In this document: positions 13,001-22,851 of the stretch, piece by piece
Numbering within the stretch: the first letter of the stretch is position 1
Layout: each line of letters opens with the position of its first letter
The notes under the pieces: generated by a model
Databases searched by the model: none
What the model was told of the DNA's origin: nothing
Seen by the model: the letters and a program-made list of their open reading frames with translations, nothing else
DNA from: Anomaloglossus baeobatrachus
Lineage: Eukaryota; Chordata; Amphibia; Anura; Aromobatidae
Assembly: GCF_048569485.1 (NCBI RefSeq)
Contig: NC_134356.1
Location: 467,127,820 to 467,191,819, forward strand
Length of the DNA: 64,000 nucleotides
Direction of reading: 5' to 3'
Made by a program: the position numbers and the translations under genes

Positions 13001-14612
13001 GAAGCCAAGATGAACAGAGCTGGGATCAGCAAAGACTTTGCTACCTACCCCGGTGTCATCCTGGGGACGGATAAGAATGGCGTATTTTTGAATGTGCTTG
13101 ATGCAAATCTAGCTGTGAAGTGTACAACTGGGGCACAACTGCTGCCACTGAAGGGGTGGGTGTGTGTGGGGCTCAATTTTTGGAAAAAAGGGAGACTCCG
13201 CTTGGAGTAACCCTTGCTTGCTGTGTTTTTAAAAGAAGCCAAGATGAACAGAGCTGGGATCAGGAAAGACTTTGCTACCTACCCCGGTGTCATCCTGGGG
13301 ACGGATAAGAATGGCGTATTTTTGAATGTGCTTGATGCAAATCTAGCTGTGAAGTGTACAACTGGGGCACAACTGCTGCCACTGAAGGGGTGGGTGTGTG
13401 TGGGGCCCAATTTTTGGAAAAAAGGGAGACTCCGCTTGGAGTAACCCTTGCTTGCTGTGTTTTTAAAAGAAGCCAAGATGAACAGAGCTGGGATCAGGAA
13501 AGACTTTGCTACCTACCCCGGTGTCATCCTGGGGACGGATAAGAATGGCGTATTTTTGAATGTGCTTGATGCAAATCTATCTGTGAAGTGTACAACTGGG
13601 GCACAACTGCTGCCACTGAAGGGGTGGGTGTGTCTGGGGCCCAATTTTTGGAAAAAAGGGAGACTCCGCTTGGAGTAACCCTTGCTTGCTGTGTTTTTAA
13701 AAGAAGCCAAGATAAACAGAGCTGGGATCAGGAAAGACTTTGCTACCTACCCCGGTGTCATCCTGGGGACGGATAAGAATGGCGTATTTTTGAATGTGCT
13801 TGATGCAAATGTAGCTGTGAAGTCTACAACTGGGGCACAACTGCTGCCACTGAAGGGGTGGGGGTCAGTGTGGCCCAATTTTTGGAAAAAAGGGAGACTC
13901 CGCTTGGAGTAACCCTTGCTTGCTGTGTTTTTAAAAGAAGCCAAGATGAACAGAGCTGGGATCAGGAAAGACTTTGCTACCTACCCCGGTGTCGTCCTGG
14001 GGACGGATAAGAATGGCGTATTTTTGAATGTGCTTGATGCAAATCTAGCTGTGAAGTGTACAACTGGGGCACAACTGCTGCCACTGAAGGGGTGGGTGTG
14101 TGTGGGGCCCAATTTTTGGAAAAAAGGGAGACTCCGCTTGGAGTAACCCTTGCTTGCTGTGTTTTTAAAAGAAGCCAAGATGAACAGAGCTGGGATCAGG
14201 AAAGACTTTGCTACCTACCCCGGTGTCATCCTGGGGACGGATAAGAATGGCGTATTTTTGAATGTGCTTGATGCAAATCTAGCTGTGAAGTGTACAACTG
14301 GGGCACAACTGCTGCCACTGAAGGGGTGGGTGTGTGTGGGGCCCAATTTTTGGAAAAAAGGGAGACTCCGCTTGGAGTAACCCTTGCTTACATTGTTTTT
14401 AAAAGAAGCCAAGATGAACAGAGCTGGGATCAGGAAAGACTTTGCTACCTACCCCGGTGTCATCCTGGGGACGGATAAGAATGGCGTATTTTTGAATGTG
14501 CTTGATGCAAATCTAGCTGTGAAGTGTACAACTGGGGCACAACTGCTGCCACTGAAGGGGTGGGTGTCAGTGTGGCCCAATTTTTGGAAAAAAGGGAGAC
14601 TCCGCTTGGAGT
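9975..14612. repeat. 234-bp satellite derived from the transposase 3' end (about 20 copies)
   Basis: Tandem units with periods of 225, 235 and 235 bp at the start (ATG landmarks 9975, 10200, 10435, 10670), then a regular 234 bp to about 14,612. The first unit is the transposase gene's own last 20 codons, stop codon and 3' flank: gene-end KMNKSWIHKEF aligns with unit text KMNRAGIRKDF, and the GTGCTTGATGCAAATC flank is shared. Two main unit types differ in their G-rich segment (GATGGGGTGGGTGTCTGTG versus GAAGGGGTGGGTGTGTGTG) and are interspersed. Each regular unit holds a 76-codon open frame on plus and a 65-codon one on minus. These follow from the period being divisible by three and from recent homogenisation, not from known coding function. 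Confidence 0.93.
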
Positions 14613-14833
14613 CACCTTGCAGTGTTTTACATGACTTTAGAAGGGCGTGCCATGCCTATATCTGTGTGTCCTCCTCTTTTTCCTTGTCCAGCTGTTTTGT
14701 TTTCGCATGAGTATATGTCCTTGTCACTTTCCCATGTGTTTGAGTTTTTTGTCACCTTTTGGACACCTTTGAGGGTGTTTTCTAGGTGTTTTTCTGTGTT
14801 TGTGACTGCCTGCCATTGTTTCCTATGCAGTTC

Positions 14834-14869
14834 GAGTTCGGTTCGTCGAACGTTCGACGAGCCGAACTC
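14834..14869. repeat. Right subterminal palindrome of the hAT element
   Basis: A 36-bp near-perfect palindrome whose perfect 18-bp core is TCGTCGAACGTTCGACGA, 63 bp from the hAT right end. The same core, slightly changed, sits at the matching place in the hAT-like copies ending at 22,149 and 48,127. hAT transposases commonly bind subterminal repeats, so this may be a transposase-binding site; that is inference. Confidence 0.6.
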
Positions 14870-15199
14870 GAACGGGACCTCCGTTCGGCGAACCGGCCTC
14901 GAGCCGAACCGGGACCGGTTCGCTCATCTCTACCCATTAGCTCTGCCATGCATAGTGTAGCTCTACACCTACTGCACATGTTACTTTATGATTGACATCT
15001 CTTTCATACCAGAGCTGTCTAAGCCTACTCTGACCCCATATTTGTCATTACTATATTGTCCTTGTACTGTATTATGACATTTGTATCATGTGATTCATTT
15101 CTTGCTGTGTTGCAATTTTATTGCTGCATCCCAATTGTACCTCTACATTGTTCGAGTTTATGTTATTGTGCTCTCACTCTTATGTGATACTGATTATTG

Positions 15200-15360
15200 T
15201 CATTTTTCATGATTACATGCAGATAAGTCCAATCTGACGAAGGCTCAGGCCGAAACGTCATTTGTAACTTGTTTTGGACAAAAACATATATGCTTATGAA
15301 AATTTTTTTTTTTTAATACGGACCAATAAAGAGTGATTTTGCATTACTATCCGTTGTGAC
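15200..15360 (+). mobile_element. Penelope-type 3' end fragment with hammerhead-like core
   Basis: CTGACGA at 15234-15240 is followed by a GC-rich stem-loop (AGGCTCAGGCC) and GAAACGTC. This is the order of a hammerhead core: CUGANGA, stem II, GAAA, short stem III, cleavage site. The flanks can pair (GTCCAA at about 15,227 with TTGGAC downstream). Such motifs are known from the terminal repeats of Penelope-like elements. No coding part is attached. An AATAAA-like signal follows near 15,325. The motif is probably decayed. Confidence 0.45.
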
Positions 15361-15879
15361 TTACTGACTTAGTCTGGGAGATTTAGAGTGCTGAGGTTAC
15401 TCACTAATTTTATCTATTATTACCTCTGAGCACCTATATACCAGTGAGCAGAGCTTCCTCTACAGTAGTTCTCCTGATTAGGCATGCCCTTACCTCATGA
15501 GCAGGGCATTGCAGCTTTGGTAGCAACCATTACGACATGGACTCTGCTGCTGTGGACCCGGGGAGAGTGAGTGCAGATTCATTGCACCCACACTCCTCAC
15601 CTGAAGGGTCAGCACTCCTAGAAAATGGGGGATACGTTCCCTGAGTGTCTCCCCCCATATTCTAGACGGTCCAGAGTCGTTGTGGGACCCCTTTATTTTT
15701 TTTCTTACAATAAATTGGTGAAAGAGGAAATGTTTTGGGGACTGTTTTTTCAAATAAATTTCTTTTGTCGATTTTTTTTTTGTTAGTACTGACAGTTTAT
15801 GATGTTGGGTATCTAATAGACGCCATGACATCACAAACTGCTGGGCTTGATCTCAGGTGACTTTACAGCTAGTATCAAC
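15361..15879. other. No gene recognised
   Basis: About 520 bp without a recognisable gene or element. A 114-codon open frame on minus (15,490-15,834) has no recognisable domain or compositional support. Confidence 0.4.
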
Positions 15880-17652
15880 CCGATTTATTACCCCGTTTGC
15901 CACTGCACCAGGGCACGGGATGAGCTGGGGTGAAGCGCCAGGATTGGCGCATCTAGTGGATGCGCCACGTCTGGGGTGCCTGTGGCCTGCTATTTTTAGG
16001 CTGTGAAGGCTCAATAACTATGGACCTTCCCACCCTGAAAATACCAGACCACAGCTGTCTGCTTTACCTTGGCTGGTGATCCAATTTGGGGGGGGACCCT
16101 ACTTTTATTGTGTAATTATTAATATTTATAAAATAATTATAAAAAAGAGCCTGAGGGGACCTCCACATTGGATCCCCAACCACGGTAAAGCTGCCAGTTG
16201 TGGTTTTCAGGTTACAGCCGTCTGCTTTACCCTAGCTGGCTATCAAAAATGGGGGGACCCAACGTCATTTTCTTTTTTAACTATTTTTTAAATAGAAAAA
16301 ATGAATGGGCTTCCCTGTATTTTGATTGCCAACCAAGGTAACGGCAGGCAGATGGGGGTGGCAACCCATAGCTGTCTGCTTTATCTGCGCTGAGAATCAA
16401 AAATACCGTGGAGCGCTATGTCATTTTTTTAAAGATTTATTTTTACAGCACTGTGATGTCCAGCAATCAAAATACAGGGAAGCCCATTTTGTTTTTAGTT
16501 ATTTAAATAAATAATTAAAAAAAATATATATGGGCTCCCGCTGCATTTTTTGTATTGCTAGCTAAGGGTAATCCAAGCAGCTACTGGCTGCTAACCCCCA
16601 CTGCTTGGTGTTACCTTCACTGGCAATGGAAAATCCAGGGAAGCATTTTTTATTTTTTTTGCCAAAAAACTACAAAAAAAGACGTGAGCTTCGCCATATT
16701 TTTGTATGCTAGCCAGGTATAGCAGACAGGTACTGGAAGAGTTGGATACAGCGCCAGAAGATGGTGCTTCTATAAAAGTGCCATTTTCTGAGGCGGCTGC
16801 AGACTGCAATTCGCAGCAGTGGGGCCCAGAAAGCTCAGGCCAACCTGTGCTGCGGATTCCAATCCCCAGCTGCCTAGTTGTACCTGGCTGGACACAAAAA
16901 TGGGGTGAAGCCTACGTCATTTGTTTTCTAATTATTTCATGAAATTCATGAAATAATAAAAAAAAGGGCTTCCCTTTATTTTTGGTTCCCAGCCGGGTAC
17001 AAATAGGCAACTGGGGGTTGGGGGCAGCCGTACCTGCCTGCTGTACCTGGCTAGCATACAAAAATATGGCGAAGCCCACATCATTTTTTCAGGGGGCAAA
17101 AAACTTCTGCATACAGTCCTGGATGGAGTATGCTGAGCCTTGTAGTTCTGCAGCTGCTGTCTGTCTGTATGGATAAGAGCAGACAGCAGCTGCAGAACTA
17201 CAAGGCTCAGCATACTCCATCCAGGACTGTATGCAGAAGTTTTTTGCCCACCAAAAAAATGACGTGGGCTTCGCCATATTTTTGTATGCTAGCCAGGTAC
17301 AGCAGGCAGCCACGGGCTGCCTCCAACCCCCAGTTGCCTATTTGTACCCGGCTGGGAACCAAAAATATAGGGAAGCCCGTTTTTTTTAATTATTTCATGA
17401 AATAATTAAAAAACAAATGACGTGGGCTTCGCCCCATTTTTGTGTCCAGCCAGGTACAACTAGGCAGCTGGGGATTGGAATCCGCGGCACAGGTTAGCCC
17501 GAGGTTTCTGGGCCCCTCTGCTGCGAATTTCAGTCCGCAGCCGCCCCAGAAAATGGCGCTCTCATAGAAGCGCCATCATCTGGCGCTGTATCCAACTCTT
17601 CCAACAGCCCTGGAGCCGGGTGGCTTGTTGGGTAATCATGAGTTAATACTGG
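15880..17652. mobile_element. Non-autonomous hAT-like element, left part
   Basis: Left part of a repeat that resumes at 20,870 after a Penelope-like insertion. It is built from degenerate modules that each carry a GCCAGGTA or CAGCCAGGTA-type motif, a run of A/T and a GGCTTCGCC-type motif. Sequence from about 16,700 on is clearly shared with 46,330-47,230. The right end, at 22,149, has the same terminus (CGCTCATCTCTA) as the complete hAT at 2442-14932. I could not find the left terminus or a target duplication. Confidence 0.55.
16735..17606. repeat. 870-bp foldback (long inverted repeat)
   Basis: Two arms of about 430 bp read as imperfect reverse complements around a centre near 17,172. Paired landmarks: GGAAGAGTTGGATACAGCGC at about 16,735 with GCGCTGTATCCAACTCTTCC at about 17,586; and GCAGACAGCAGCTGCAGAAC on one side of the centre with its complement on the other. 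A second copy of the same foldback lies at about 46,370-47,185. It could form a cruciform in DNA or a long hairpin RNA if transcribed. Confidence 0.8.
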
Positions 17653-17699
17653 CTTTGTTTTACTAGTTTTGGGGACGAGGATGTCACATGGAACCCCCA

Positions 17700-18727
17700 G
17701 ATAATATTCTGGGGGTGATACATTGATGACATCCTCGTCCTCTGGAGAGGGGGAGCAAAATCCTTCCTTGATTTTGTGGCACATCTTAATGACAATAATC
17801 TTGGACTCAAGTTTACGTGTGAGGTAGGGGGTGACAAATTGCCCTTTCTGGATATCCTCCTCATTAAGAACAAGGATGGAACTTTGGGTACTACAATTTA
17901 CCGTAAACCAACAGCAACCAATAGTTTGCTAAGGTGGGAGAGTTATCACCCTGTAGCCCTACGTAGGGGTATCCCTAAGGGGCAGTTTCTCCGACTTAGG
18001 AGAAACTGCTCCTCCCTTTACGATTTCCAACAGAAATCCGGGAGCCTTGGGGACAACTTCAGGAATAGGGGGTACCCAGAAAATGTTATTAGATCAGCTT
18101 ATGAGTCTGCTCGGGATCAAAGAAGAACTACACTATTAGCCACTAAACCTAAACGAAACTAAACCAAAGATCATGCATATTTTGAGAAAACATTGGGGAA
18201 TATTAAGATCTGACCCAGATTTAAGTGACTTTATCACTCCCTACCCCAGTGTTACATATAGGAGGGGTAAGACGATTAAAAACCATGTAGTGCATAGTCA
18301 CTTTGTGCCAGATAAACCACCTGGCACATGGCTTGAGAGAAAACCATGTGGCACTTTCAGATGTGGCTCTTGTAAATTTTGCGCATATATAGACCAAAGT
18401 AAAACATTTACCAACTTACAATCAGGAAGAGTTTTCTACATTAGGGACTTTGTGAATTGTCGAACGGAGGGTCCAGTATATAGGTGCACATGCACTTGTC
18501 CACTTAGCTATATAGGCAAGACAAGACGCCAATTACGTGTCAGCATAGGGGAGCACCTGGGTGACATTACCCATAAACGCGACACACCTATAGCCAGACA
18601 CGTAAATAGCTGTCACCAGGGAGACCCTAAATGCATACGATTTCAAGGAATCAAAGTTGTTCCGATGCCAATCAGGAAGGGCAATTGGGACAATAGAATA
18701 CTCCAGAGGGAAGCCCGATGGACTTGA
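17700..18727 (+). pseudogene. Penelope RT (C-terminal part) with GIY-YIG endonuclease
   Basis: The remnant opens at the reverse-transcriptase active site (YIDDI). It continues with FLDILL, TTIYRKPTATNSLL and IPKGQFLRLRRNCS, the typical Penelope RT palm-to-thumb sequence. A Cys-rich linker (CGTFRCGSCKFC) follows, and then the GIY-YIG nuclease core, YRCTCTCPLSYIGKTRRQLR, which supplies the nicking activity used for target-primed integration in this family. The remnant is truncated at its 5' side and is not continuously open, so it is a fossil. Confidence 0.85.
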
Positions 18728-19383
18728 TACGGTTAACCCAAAAGGCCTCAATGAGGTTCTGAGCTTTAGTAGTTTCATTTAGGAGAGTCGGTTAGATTTC
18801 ATCTATTTAAATTCCCCTCTACCTGCTCCTCCTATTTTACTTCTTTCCTTCTTTTCTCTTGTTTGTTTTTTTCGGTTGCTTTAGCCCTTGCTACGCCTGA
18901 GAGGTATTGAGTATAGATTTATAGCCAGGTTTCCTACAACGCTGCCAGAGTATTTACTCTGATGCAGACATATTTTTGTGCTTTGATATAGTCTGCATAC
19001 ATTCTCCACCTAAACACTATTTCCTTTAACAAAGGATCCTTGGTTGTTATATATAGATTCCGCTTTCCTTTATAACCTCTTCCTCCCCCCTTCCCCTCCC
19101 TTCTATTTATGAACCGCTATCTTGCTCTGATATAAGGCAAACAGTGGGTTGGAGTGACCTGGGAGTGTGACGAATGTGGAGGGTCACATTGGTCTTGGGG
19201 CGTCTTTGGGAGATACTAGCCCTTGGGTTGAACCTTCCCTGGACTCTGAATGGATGTCTTTTGGCAAGTATAGTGACATTTGGTTGCCGTGGTCATGGTG
19301 TTCTGTTCCGTGTCATGTCGGTAGGATCAATGTCTGTCCCTGTTGTAGCGCACGCATGGGTAGGCCGGGATGCCGGAACTAGA

Positions 19384-19740
19384 TAAGTCCCGATCTGGCA
19401 TAGTTATGCGCAGCGGGAGGGCAACACGAGTGCCTGCCCTACTGCGCATGTGCGGGAGTGATGTCACTATAACACTATGACCACTTCCGGCTTGACATCG
19501 TGGAACAAAAAGCAGGAAATGATCGCGCATATGCGGAAGTGATGTCACTACCACAATTTGACCACTTCCGGCGCGACGCCACGAGACAGGAAGTGGTTTT
19601 GTAGCCACTTCCGGCTTGACAGCGTGGAACAGAAAGCGGGAAATGATCGCGCATATGCGGAAGTGATGTCACTACCACAATCTGACCACTTCCGGAGCGA
19701 CGCCATGAGACAGGAAGGGGCTTTTGAAACAGCAGCCTTC
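19384..19740. repeat. 124-bp tandem repeat in Penelope 3' region
   Basis: About 2.5 copies of a unit containing CCACTTCCGGCTTGAC (starts 19,481 and 19,605) and GCGGAAGTGATGTCACTA. The GC-rich content contrasts with the AT-rich flanks. Confidence 0.7.
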
Positions 19741-20065
19741 ACTTATAAAAAAGATACCACTATGGAAGGTTATACTGCTTTTTCTCCCGGTGCTTTAGGG
19801 TCATTGTACCTGTAGCACTAGCGGGTAACGCATGTCAGACGACCTGCCCTCCACCAAAGGCCACTGATGTCGGTCTGATATCACTAGGAAAGCCAAACTA
19901 ACTAAGGTATGAAAATGGACATCTTTGTCTAAATATTGTTTATGTTTGAGAATGTATGCAAAGTTGTGGACATTACATTATATCCTAATCTGGGAAATCG
20001 ATATCTTTTTTGTCTAGAAAGAAAACTGATGAAATTGATGAATCGGATATGAAATCCTTAGTTCT

Positions 20066-20113
20066 TCCCCTGATGAACCCCTAAGATAAATATAGGGGGG
20101 AAACGCGTCGGGA
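20066..20113 (+). ncRNA. Hammerhead ribozyme motif, Penelope 3' region
   Basis: Conserved boxes in order: CTGATGA (20,070-20,076); stem II from CCCCTA (20,078-20,083) with TAGGGG (20,093-20,098); GAAA (20,100-20,103); then a loopless palindromic stem III, ACG/CGT, and C at 20,109 as the predicted cleavage nucleotide. Stem I is TCCC with GGGA. The short stem III is typical of Penelope and retrozyme hammerheads, which work best as dimers. An A-G mismatch at the base of stem II may weaken it. Activity is untested. Confidence 0.6.
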
Positions 20114-20883
20114 TTGGGATTTGTTATCAGTGACCCTAGCAGATAAGTTTCCCTGCTGGGATTTATTACTACCAAATATCATCTGTATGACTGTACAGGA
20201 ATATACATATGTACAGTTGTATTCTGGCTATCATATTTATGATGACCAGATTCTAGTAAAGATTTATTCATCTTCTATGGATTTCCAGATCTGATGCAAA
20301 TATATTATTAAGCATCATCTTTTTCCTCTTTTTTACTGTGCAGGAAAAAGCTGTATCTGGGGTGCCAATTTATTTGGTAACCAGATCATGATAATGACCT
20401 GTTGACTATTTTGCACTTTCCATTCTTGGTGGTGGGTTTTCTTGCGACTTGCGGGTCAAAGGGACAGAATAGGGAGAGCCGACGAGGAGCGGGGGGTACC
20501 CAATACCTTATGGTGCACCTCCGCTGGTAGGTAGGTAAAAGGGAGGGATAGACTATCTTCCTCCCTATATTCCCTATAACAATAGGTTAATTATCTGGTA
20601 AAAGTGACAACGATTAGAGTTATTTTACCCAGAGTTCTATCTAGAGTGTTGAGATAATCAGCGCTCCTCTTTTCACTAGTTGGCTCTACCCTCCTTTGTC
20701 CTCCCACTCACCTCACGTGACCAGTTTACAACTTGGTAATTTAAGAGTTATTACGTTTTGTGTTTAAGAGCATTTTAATACTATATAAGAATAAATACTG
20801 TTTTTAGGAGTTTTTGTTTTTTGGTTTTTGCACTAATACTCCTAGTCTCTCACTTGTTTTGGGTTTAAACTTTGTTTTACTAG

Positions 20884-22149
20884 CCAGTATTAAGCCAGAG
20901 ATTCTTAATGTCAGGCACGTTTGACATGGCCATTAAGAATCTCCAATAAAGGGTTAAAAAAAAGACACCACACAGAGAAAAAATACTTTAATAGAAATAA
21001 ATACACAGACACATTAGAGACTCCATCTTTATTACCCCCTGTCAGCCCAATAAATCCCCAATAAACCAGCGCTGATAAGAGGTTTTTAATAGAGGCTTAA
21101 ATTATAAGCAGCAATTTCAGCGTTCCAAGTGCCTTTAAATGAATTTGAAGAAACTGCACTTCAGGATTGTAGTGAGGATTGTAGTGAGGATGAGGTGCCC
21201 CAGCTCATCACTTGATGAGCTGGGGCACCTCATCCTCACTACAATCCTCACTAGTGTAGTAGTAGTAGTGAGGATTGTAGTGAGGATGAGGTGCCCCAGC
21301 TCATCACTTGATGAGCTGGGGCACCTCATCCTCACTACAATCCTCACTAGTGTAGTAGTAGTAGTGAGGATTGTAGTGAGGATGAGGTGCCCCAGCTCAT
21401 CACTTTATGAGCTGGGGCACCTCATCCTCACTACAATCCTCACTAGTGTAGTAGTAGTGACGATTGTAGTGAGGATGAGGTGCCCCAGCTCATCACTTGA
21501 TGAGCTGGGGCACCTCATCTTTACTACAATCCTCACTAGTGTAGTAGTAGTGACGATTGTAGTGAGGATGAGGTGCCCCAGCTCATCACAGCTGTGACGT
21601 CACCGCTAACTGCGTTGCTATGGCAACGGTGATCTCCGTTAATGACCGGCTGTGTCAGCCGGTCCCTAACGGAATGGGGAGTCGACCGTGTGCTAGAGCA
21701 TGTCGCCGGTACACGGCGATACACAAATGTGCACCGTGTACCGGAGAGATGCACTCGCAGGTCCTACATGACGCGTCATAGTCATGTAACCAGTCTGTAG
21801 CCAATGAGATAATAGCCACGTGACTGGTCACATGGCTATTTTGACGTCACGATAGGTCCTGCATCTCTGCTGGCAGTGCCGGTCACCGGGAGGATTCAGC
21901 GATCATCGGATGGAATAGCGGCAGGAGACAGAGTGCAGGAGGGATCGCGGGGACCGGTAAGTGTTATGGCAATGTTTATTAACTGTATGTGTACATTTAT
22001 AATGCAATTTTATGTGTTTGTGATTGCCTCCCATTATAGCCTATTGGTTCGAGTTTGGTTCGTCAAACGTTCGACGAACCGAACTCGATCGGGAGCTCCG
22101 TTCGGCGAACCGACCTCGAGCCGAACCGCGACCGGTTCGCTCATCTCTA
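20884..22149 (+). mobile_element. Non-autonomous hAT-like element, right part
   Basis: Continues the element broken at 17,666. Positions 20,884-21,010 match 47,250-47,390, including a small hairpin whose arms are AGATTCTTAATG and CATTAAGAATCT. The last 110 bp match the right end of the complete hAT, including the palindrome with core AACGTTCGACGA and the terminus CGCTCATCTCTA at 22,149. No transposase is present, so it would need one supplied in trans. The target duplication was not found because the left end is unclear. Confidence 0.7.
21169..21590. repeat. Tandem array of near-perfect hairpins (about 95-bp unit)
   Basis: Four full units and half of a fifth, starting near 21,169, 21,267, 21,363, 21,456 and 21,549. 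Each full unit is an inverted repeat with arms of about 40 nt (starting AGTGAGGATTGTAGTGAGGA) and a loop of only about 2 nt, separated by short GTAGTAGTAGT spacers. Both strands would fold into a row of stem-loops. The unit is absent from the sister copy at 46,330-48,127, so it arose or expanded in this copy. Confidence 0.85.
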
Positions 22150-22850
22150 ATTATTAGCCACAGCTGGTAAGTTCCCAGAAACTTTGTATTTAATGCACTG
22201 GAGCAGTGATTATCTTGCTTACTTTTCTTCTAGCCCTTGAGGAAGCCACATCCAGTGGCGATAAGCGTGGGGCAACACCCCATGTACGCATTGATCCTTG
22301 GCTCCTACACCGTCTAACCCTTTTTGTTTCCCAGCAGGTTGTATTATACAATATTGGGTAGCACGATTATGTATTCTTTTAGATAGCTCTGACTTTGATG
22401 TGGTTCACATGTATCTAGTGTGTACTGGCTTTGCTAGTTCCCTTATTACAGGGTATTTTTGCTACCATTTAGTTGGGCTTAGAAATTGACACTTTGGGGT
22501 TTAGATGGTGGTGCCAGACATGGCAATGTTATTTCATTAGCACCATATAGCTTCTATTTGAAGGATCCATTGTGCATGGCTCTTACATCTATAGCTGTGT
22601 GTTGCAACATATTAGTTTTGGTGCAGTTTTTGTATTGTGAATAAGGATCTCTGTGCTAGTACCCCATTATGGGTTCACACATGGGGTGTTTGCTGACAGT
22701 CTATTTGATTTTTTAATTGCTTTTAATCAATCACTTTCTTGTGTGCTATTTTTGTGTATGCATAAACTTTTGTACTAATAAAACTTATTTATATTTATTC
22801 TGTCCACTGGTTGAACCCTTTTGTACAGCAATTCTTTCTTCTCAATTTTC
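22150..22850. other. No gene; weak Penelope-terminal remnant
   Basis: No coding signal. Near 22,232-22,275, CTTGAGGAAGCC followed by GGCGATAAGCG loosely resembles the hammerhead-type terminus of Penelope-like elements, too decayed to assign. An AATAAA-like signal occurs near 22,778. Confidence 0.3.
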
Positions 22851-22851
22851 A

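Larger units (their letters stand above)
2442..14932 (+). mobile_element. Giant hAT DNA transposon (about 12.5 kb)
   Basis: The element starts TAGAGTTGAGCG and ends CGCTCATCTCTA. These are inverted termini with one mismatch over 12 bp. It is flanked by a perfect 8-bp direct repeat, CCCATTAG, at 2434-2441 and 14933-14940, which is the hAT hallmark. Order inside: AT-rich left subterminal region with a promoter-like TATA box, 138-bp satellite, BED-finger transposase gene, 234-bp satellite, and a GC-rich right subterminal palindrome. The size is unusual: the transposase accounts for only about 3.7 kb and the two satellites for about 7.5 kb. The intact target duplication and a single frame break in the gene suggest a recent insertion. 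Related right ends occur at about 22,047-22,149 and 48,040-48,127. Confidence 0.93.
17667..20869 (+). mobile_element. Penelope-like retroelement, 5'-truncated insertion
   Basis: Flanked by a 14-bp target duplication, CTTTGTTTTACTAG, at 17,653-17,666 and 20,870-20,883. It interrupts an older hAT-like repeat, so it is the younger of the two. It contains the C-terminal part of a reverse transcriptase followed by a GIY-YIG endonuclease, then a 2.1-kb 3' region holding a 124-bp tandem repeat and a hammerhead-ribozyme motif. This combination is specific to Penelope-like elements. The 5' part is absent and the coding region is broken in a few places. Confidence 0.88.

Noticed and set aside
10640-14710. 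About 17 repeated 76-codon and 62-codon frames on plus and 65-codon frames on minus
   Set aside because: They come from the 234-bp satellite, whose length is a multiple of three; most lack any domain, and only a short piece echoes the transposase C-terminus.
15490-15834. 114-codon minus-strand open frame
   Set aside because: No domain, no supporting signals, lies in repeat-like DNA.
22232-22275. Possible hammerhead (CTTGAGGAAGCC...GGCGATAAGCG)
   Set aside because: Both catalytic boxes are altered; at most a remnant.
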